Shown piece after piece: positions 43,051 to 46,712 of a DNA stretch of 46,712 bases. The notes under the pieces are model-generated. The model was not told the DNA's origin. It did no database searches and worked only from the letters and a program-made list of their open reading frames with translations. The stretch is taken from assembly GCA_002256985.1 (NCBI GenBank), contig NCGO01000019.1:1-46712 (forward strand), in the 5' to 3' direction. The position numbers and the translations under genes were made by a program. The stretch's first letter is position 1. Each line of letters begins with the position of its first letter. This DNA comes from Novosphingobium sp. 28-62-57 (lineage in GTDB: Bacteria; Pseudomonadota; Alphaproteobacteria; Sphingomonadales; Sphingomonadaceae).

Positions 43051-44009
43051 AGCACGACCGGCGACCACTGACCGCGGTGATCGCGCTGGCCTTGCTCGCC
43101 ACGCAGCTGGGCGGGTGCGTGGCCGCAGCGCTCGTTCCGCTGGCCGCGGGCGGGACGCTGACCGGAAAGCAACTGCTGGGCCGCAAAACCAAGAGGCCGA
43201 AAGTTGCAGCACAAGCACCGGTCAAGCCGGTTGTGATTGTCGGACAAGGCGCGCCTGGAGCAGCGCCGGCTCCCACTCCTCCGGCCCCTGCGCCCTCGGC
43301 CAGCGCCCCGGCCAGCGCCCCGGCCATCCCCGCTGCAATCCCTGCTGAAAGTGCTGCACCGTCTCCCGCGCTGGCTCTTGCCGAAGGACCCGAAACGACC
43401 CTGCCAGCGTCTGCCGCACCCATTGCGCCCGCCCGTGGCCCAGCAGGGGAAGATGGCTATGCCGCGATGGCCGCCTTCGTGCTGTCCGCAGCCGATCCGG
43501 CCAAGGCTAATCCGACACGCAGATCGGCTCTGCTCGATCAGGCATCGCTGGCATCGGTGCCAAAGACCATGATGTGCGAGGATCAGCGGGGCGCGCTGCT
43601 GATCGATCTGGATATCGGGGCCGACCCGTTCGATCTGAACGATCCGCCAAGCCCTGCACCGGGCCTTGCCGAATATCTGCGCGCGATCCGCGGCACCGGC
43701 ACGGCGGTAGTATGGATTGCCAGCCTGCCCGAAGCATCCGCCAAGCAATTGGGCACGGTCCTGAAGGCGACTGGCCTTGATCCGCTGGGCATCGATCCGG
43801 TGATGCTGCTGCGCCGCAATGAAACGCGCAAGCAGCAGATCCTGCTGCGTGCCGATGCCGATTGGTGCGTGCTGGCCATCGCCGGGGACCGCAAGGCTGA
43901 TTTTGACGAAGTGTTTGATTATCTGCGCAATCCCGATGGCCCGGTGGCGGTGGCGCTGGAACAGAATATCGGCGCTGGATGGTTTCTGGTGCCACCCCCG
44001 ATCAAATAA
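43047..44009 (+). CDS. lipoprotein with HAD-like domain, between scoA and scoB
   Basis: A 320-residue protein. The N-terminus is a lipoprotein signal peptide with lipobox QLGGC (Cys24), followed by a Pro/Ala-rich linker at about 60-130 and a C-terminal domain. This domain has ALLIDLDIGADPF (HAD motif I-like Asp-x-Asp), WIASLPEAS and DRKADFDEVFDYL, so it resembles HAD phosphatases, but the usual catalytic spacing is loose and activity is uncertain. Its start overlaps scoA (ATGA) and it ends 33 bases before scoB. A surface protein inside a CoA-transferase operon is unusual. Confidence 0.7.
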   Translation: MKHDRRPLTAVIALALLATQLGGCVAAALVPLAAGGTLTGKQLLGRKTKRPKVAAQAPVKPVVIVGQGAPGAAPAPTPPAPAPSASAPASAPAIPAAIPAESAAPSPALALAEGPETTLPASAAPIAPARGPAGEDGYAAMAAFVLSAADPAKANPTRRSALLDQASLASVPKTMMCEDQRGALLIDLDIGADPFDLNDPPSPAPGLAEYLRAIRGTGTAVVWIASLPEASAKQLGTVLKATGLDPLGIDPVMLLRRNETRKQQILLRADADWCVLAIAGDRKADFDEVFDYLRNPDGPVAVALEQNIGAGWFLVPPPIK

Positions 44010-44042
44010 TGCCCCTTTGAAATTTGCAGGAAGACCAAGACC

Positions 44043-44705
44043 ATGACCACGCATGACGGGCTGAAAGCAGGCTGGAGCCGCGACGAAATGGCCGCACGCG
44101 CCGCGCGCGAATTGCAGGATGGCTTTTATGTGAACCTGGGCATCGGCATCCCCACGCTGGTGGCCAATCACGTGCCCGAAGGCATGACGGTGACGCTGCA
44201 ATCGGAAAACGGCATGCTGGGTATCGGGCCTTTCCCCTACGCGGGCGAGGAAGACGCTGATCTGATCAACGCGGGCAAGCAGACCATCAGCGAACTGCCG
44301 CATTCCGCCTATTTTGACAGCGCACAGTCCTTTGCGATGATCCGGGGCGGCAAGATCGATCTGACCGTGCTGGGCGCGATGGAAGTGGCCGAGAACGGCG
44401 ACATCGCCAACTGGATGATCCCCGGCAAGATGATCAAGGGCATGGGCGGGGCGATGGACCTTGTCGCGGGCGTGAAAAAGATCATCGTGGTGATGGAGCA
44501 TGTGGCCAAGGATGGCAGCCCCAAGTTCATCTCCGCCTGCACGCTGCCGCTGACCGGGCGCGGCGTGGTGGACATGATCGTGACCGATATCGCCGTGTTC
44601 CAGCGGGCTGATCATGCTTCGCCTTTCCGCCTGATCGAATGCGCACCGGGCGTGACGCCCGCCGATGTGCGCGCCAAGACAACCGCGCACTACGTTGATT
44701 TGTAA
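44043..44705 (+). CDS. scoB: succinyl-CoA:3-ketoacid CoA-transferase subunit B
   Basis: A 220-residue beta subunit carrying the catalytic Glu55 in [11 protein letters not shown], to which CoA is transiently bound. [33 protein letters not shown] and [10 protein letters not shown] are typical. AGGA lies about 11 bases before ATG 44043. With scoA, it degrades or makes acetoacetate from ketone or PHB metabolism. The gpx gene follows after 12 bases. Confidence 0.95.
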   Translation: MTTHDGLKAGWSRDEMAARAARELQDGFYVNLGIGIPTLVANHVPEGMTVTLQSENGMLGIGPFPYAGEEDADLINAGKQTISELPHSAYFDSAQSFAMIRGGKIDLTVLGAMEVAENGDIANWMIPGKMIKGMGGAMDLVAGVKKIIVVMEHVAKDGSPKFISACTLPLTGRGVVDMIVTDIAVFQRADHASPFRLIECAPGVTPADVRAKTTAHYVDL

Positions 44706-44717
44706 GGAGTCTCCGCG

Positions 44718-45266
44718 ATGGCCACTGATCTGACCGCAATTCCGCTAAACCGCATCGATGGCACCCCCGACACGCTTGGCAACCATGCGGGCAAAGTCCT
44801 GCTGGTGGTCAACGTGGCCTCAAAGTGCGGGCTGACCCCGCAGTATGAAGGGCTCGAAGCGCTGTACAAGGCCAAGGCCGACAGCGGTTTTGAAGTGCTG
44901 GGCTTTCCCGCCAACGACTTCGGCGCGCAGGAACCGGGCAGCCACGAGGAAATCGCTGAGTTCTGCAAGCTCAACTATGGCGTCTCGTTCCCGCTGTTTG
45001 CCAAGGCCGACGTGACCGGCCCGGCCAAGCAGCCGCTCTATGCCGCGCTGACGCAGGCAGCGCCCACCAAGCAGGGCCCGGCCGCAGAGTTTCGCGAGCA
45101 GCTCAAGGGCTATGGCATGACGCCCACCGAAGATCCCGAAGTGCTGTGGAACTTCGAGAAGTTCCTGATTGGTCGGGATGGCAACGTCACCGCGCGCTTT
45201 GCGCCGGGTGTGGCGCCCAATGATCCGGCGCTGCTGGCGGCGATTGAGGCGGAGCTGGCGAAGTAA
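44718..45266 (+). CDS. glutathione peroxidase-like thiol peroxidase
   Basis: A 182-residue Gpx-family protein. The peroxidatic Cys37 is in NVASKCGLTPQY, and WNFEKFL holds the Trp and Asn of the active tetrad. In the usual FPxNQFGxQEPG block this protein has FPANDFGAQEPG, so the Gln of the tetrad is Asp67 and the alternative Cys is Ala65. It is likely thioredoxin- or glutathione-dependent; this variant appears in other bacteria from memory. Ribosome site AAGGAG lies eight bases before the ATG. Confidence 0.9.
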   Translation: MATDLTAIPLNRIDGTPDTLGNHAGKVLLVVNVASKCGLTPQYEGLEALYKAKADSGFEVLGFPANDFGAQEPGSHEEIAEFCKLNYGVSFPLFAKADVTGPAKQPLYAALTQAAPTKQGPAAEFREQLKGYGMTPTEDPEVLWNFEKFLIGRDGNVTARFAPGVAPNDPALLAAIEAELAK

Positions 45267-45317
45267 ACGTCGAACGCTGGGAGTTGGACGTACCGCCTCT
45301 CGGAAATACCACACTCT

Positions 45318-45403
45318 CATCATCCCGGGCTTGACCCGGGATCCCGCTGCCTTCTCAACGCCGCGAACAAGCGGGACCCCGGGGCAAGCCCGGGGTGACG
45401 GGG
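45318..45403. repeat. composite palindromic repeat, type C
   Basis: Two GC-rich hairpins, CCCGGGCTTGACCCGGG and CCCCGGGGCAAGCCCGGGG-like, point toward each other with GATCCCGCT and AGCGGGACC as inverted borders at 45340-45348 and 45370-45378. It fills the gap between gpx and the GST gene and may act as a bidirectional terminator or mRNA-stability element. Confidence 0.75.
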
Positions 45404-45447
45404 TGAGGTGGCAAAGCTTCCACCGAGATCACAAAGGTTCACACCCC

Positions 45448-46131
45448 ATGAGCTACACCCTGATCACCGCCAACCGGAACTATTCAAGCTGGTCCTTGCG
45501 CCCGTGGGTGCTGATGAAGGCGCTGGGCATTGCTTTTGCGGACCGGATCGAGCCGTTTACCAAGCCTTCGAATTACGAAGAATTCCGCGCCTTTTCGCCA
45601 ACGGGGCAGGTGCCGGTGCTGATCGATGGCGAGCGGACCGTGTGGGATTCGCTGGGCATCACGCTCTATCTGGCCGAGCGGCATGCGGGCGTGTGGCCCG
45701 CCGATGAGGCCGCGCGGGCCTTTGCCCTATGCACGGTGGCCGAGATGCACGGCGGCTTTTCCGCCTTGCGCAACGATTGCACGATGAATGTCGGCGTGCG
45801 GGTAAAGCCCCGCCCGATGCGCGATGCACTGCTGCGCGACGTGGCCCGCGTGCGCGAGATTTTCGAAGAAGGGCTGGCGCGCTTTGGCGGGCCGTGGCTG
45901 GCAGGCGAGGCTTTCACCGCGATCGATGCGTTCTTTGCGCCGGTGGCATTCCGCATCCGCACTTATGGGCTGGACGTGGGAGCAGGACAGGCGTGGGTTG
46001 ATCATGTGCTGGCCCATCCGGCCATGCTGCAGTGGGAGGCCGAGGCGCTGGACGAGGCATGGCGCGAGGAAGGCCACGAGGCTGAACTGGCCGAATGCGG
46101 TGTGATTTTGGAAGATTACCGGCGGGCTTGA
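45448..46131 (+). CDS. glutathione S-transferase family protein
   Basis: A 227-residue GST. The thioredoxin-like N-domain reads TLITANRNYSSWSLRPWVLMKALG (Ser/Arg at the glutathione site), FSPTGQVPVLIDG (cis-Pro strand) and VWDSLGITLYLAE (Ser for the gamma-glutamyl group). The all-helical C-domain has FTAIDAFFAPVAFRIRTYG. This subtype is common in proteobacteria but its substrate is unknown. The start ATG 45448 has AAGG upstream; it is separated from gpx by a repeat. Confidence 0.88.
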   Translation: MSYTLITANRNYSSWSLRPWVLMKALGIAFADRIEPFTKPSNYEEFRAFSPTGQVPVLIDGERTVWDSLGITLYLAERHAGVWPADEAARAFALCTVAEMHGGFSALRNDCTMNVGVRVKPRPMRDALLRDVARVREIFEEGLARFGGPWLAGEAFTAIDAFFAPVAFRIRTYGLDVGAGQAWVDHVLAHPAMLQWEAEALDEAWREEGHEAELAECGVILEDYRRA

Positions 46132-46216
46132 TCCGGTTCATGGTGGGCAGACGCCGCAACTTCCAGGGGACTGAAAGCGCCGTTCGCCGCCCTGTGTATT
46201 CACGCAGCCCAAGTGC

Positions 46217-46248
46217 AAAAAAGAAAGGCTGGTCCGAAGACCAGCCTT
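46217..46248 (-). terminator. intrinsic terminator for etfA transcription
   Basis: AAGGCTGGTC at 46225-46234 pairs with GACCAGCCTT at 46239-46248. On the minus strand the loop is UUCG and a U-rich run follows (46224-46217), a classic strong terminator. On the plus strand no T run follows. Confidence 0.85.
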
Positions 46249-46422
46249 GGAAAGTTTGGGAGAGGATGCCTGAAAGGCCTGCTATATGTGCGGTTTTGAT
46301 AGTGATTCCGCAAGTGCGAAGGATGGGGTTGCAGTTGCATGAAATGCAACTTTGTCACAAAACGGTGTGATAGATAGCTCAAGCGTTCAACCATTCAAAC
46401 GGTAAACCTTGATTAACCCATT

Positions 46423-46450
46423 TGGCGTGTTTCCCCGGGGAAACACGCCA
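46423..46450. repeat. 28-bp perfect palindrome past the etfA stop
   Basis: TGGCGTGTTTCCCC is followed directly by its exact reverse complement. It lies 28 bases past the etfA stop and has no U run on either side. It may be an mRNA end stabiliser or a protein-binding site. Confidence 0.6.
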
Positions 46451-46477
46451 CGATGGTTGTGGGCTGTGGCTGTGGGC

Positions 46478-46712
46478 TCACAGCTTGCCGGTCAGTTCCG
46501 GGACGAGCGTGAACAGATCACCGACGAGGCCGATGTCGGCGACCTGGAAGATCGGGGCGTCTTCGTCCTTGTTGATGGCGATGATGGTTTTGCTGTCCTT
46601 CATGCCCGCAAGATGCTGGATCGCGCCCGAGATGCCGACCGCGATGTAGACTTCGGGGGCGACGATCTTGCCGGTCTGGCCGACCTGGTAGTCGTTGGGC
46701 ACGTAGCCTGCG
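46478..46712 (-). CDS. etfA: electron transfer flavoprotein alpha subunit, C-terminal part
   Basis: Only the last 78 residues are inside the window; the gene runs off the right edge in frame. It contains the FAD-binding stretch [27 protein letters not shown] and the closing [20 protein letters not shown], both diagnostic of EtfA. EtfAB passes electrons from acyl-CoA dehydrogenases to ETF-ubiquinone oxidoreductase. etfB would be expected just beyond the edge. Transcription probably ends at the terminator at 46217-46248. Confidence 0.93.
   Translation of the reverse strand, partial: AGYVPNDYQVGQTGKIVAPEVYIAVGISGAIQHLAGMKDSKTIIAINKDEDAPIFQVADIGLVGDLFTLVPELTGKL

Larger units (their letters stand above)
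46132..46477. other. spacer between GST and etfA
   Basis: In this 346-base convergent spacer there is no gene. It contains a strong minus-strand terminator at 46217-46248, GGGAGAGGATGCC at 46258-46270 (its last 12 bases recur at 41880-41891), a small hairpin with GTTGCAT/ATGCAAC arms at 46334-46350, and a 28-bp perfect palindrome at 46423-46450. Confidence 0.55.

Noticed and set aside
1-46712. tRNA or rRNA genes
   Set aside because: No cloverleaf-like or rRNA-like stretch was recognised in any spacer, although a covariance search was not possible.

Overview
The window looks like chromosomal DNA of an alphaproteobacterium of the order Sphingomonadales, most likely close to Novosphingobium or Sphingomonas. 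This rests on high GC, alphaproteobacterial-looking housekeeping genes (glnE, scoA/scoB, ribA, xthA, etfA), an SPFH protein followed by a ribbon-helix-helix protein, and many short intergenic palindromes of a kind common in sphingomonads. No rRNA, tRNA, CRISPR array or insertion sequence was recognised.

Region 1 (1-2318) is the edge of a modified-peptide locus. It has a lasso-type precursor peptide, an arginine-methyltransferase-like enzyme and a 5'-truncated HPr-kinase-like protein of the sort found in lasso peptide clusters. A C-terminally cut-off hypothetical gene faces them. The cyclase, leader peptidase and RRE genes of such a cluster are not in the window, and the methyltransferase/kinase boundary looks like the scar of an out-of-frame deletion.

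Region 2 (2529-24298) is a cell-surface polysaccharide cluster. rfbACDB make dTDP-L-rhamnose with overlapping stop and start codons. After an SGNH esterase comes a plus-strand run of acyl carrier protein, FkbH-type glyceryl-ACP synthase, methyltransferase, MBOAT O-acyltransferase, AlgJ-like SGNH protein and VOC protein. This set suggests decoration of the glycan from a carrier-bound C3 acid. Two acyltransferase-3 proteins, a 2OG-Fe(II) oxygenase, a Wzy-like polymerase, a hexapeptide acetyltransferase and a family 2 glycosyltransferase complete it. Inserted on the minus strand is a pair that resembles the head-spike base of the Rhodobacter gene transfer agent and a 1474-residue fibre with a beta-helix, a lectin-like part and an esterase domain.

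Region 3 (24417-36873) is mixed: TerC, a DUF465 protein, SPFH plus RHH, a beta-helix protein, ribA-xthA, two toxin-antitoxin modules (HigBA with an extra downstream gene, and VapC with an unusual fused antitoxin), agmatine deiminase and an M28 peptidase. Composite palindromic repeats fill most of the spacers, and one spacer holds a terminator with a possible antiterminator.

Region 4 (36894-46712) is core metabolism and stress: glnE-bcp-DUF455, an M23 peptidase, scoA/scoB split by a lipoprotein gene, glutathione peroxidase, a GST, and the 3' end of etfA at the right edge.
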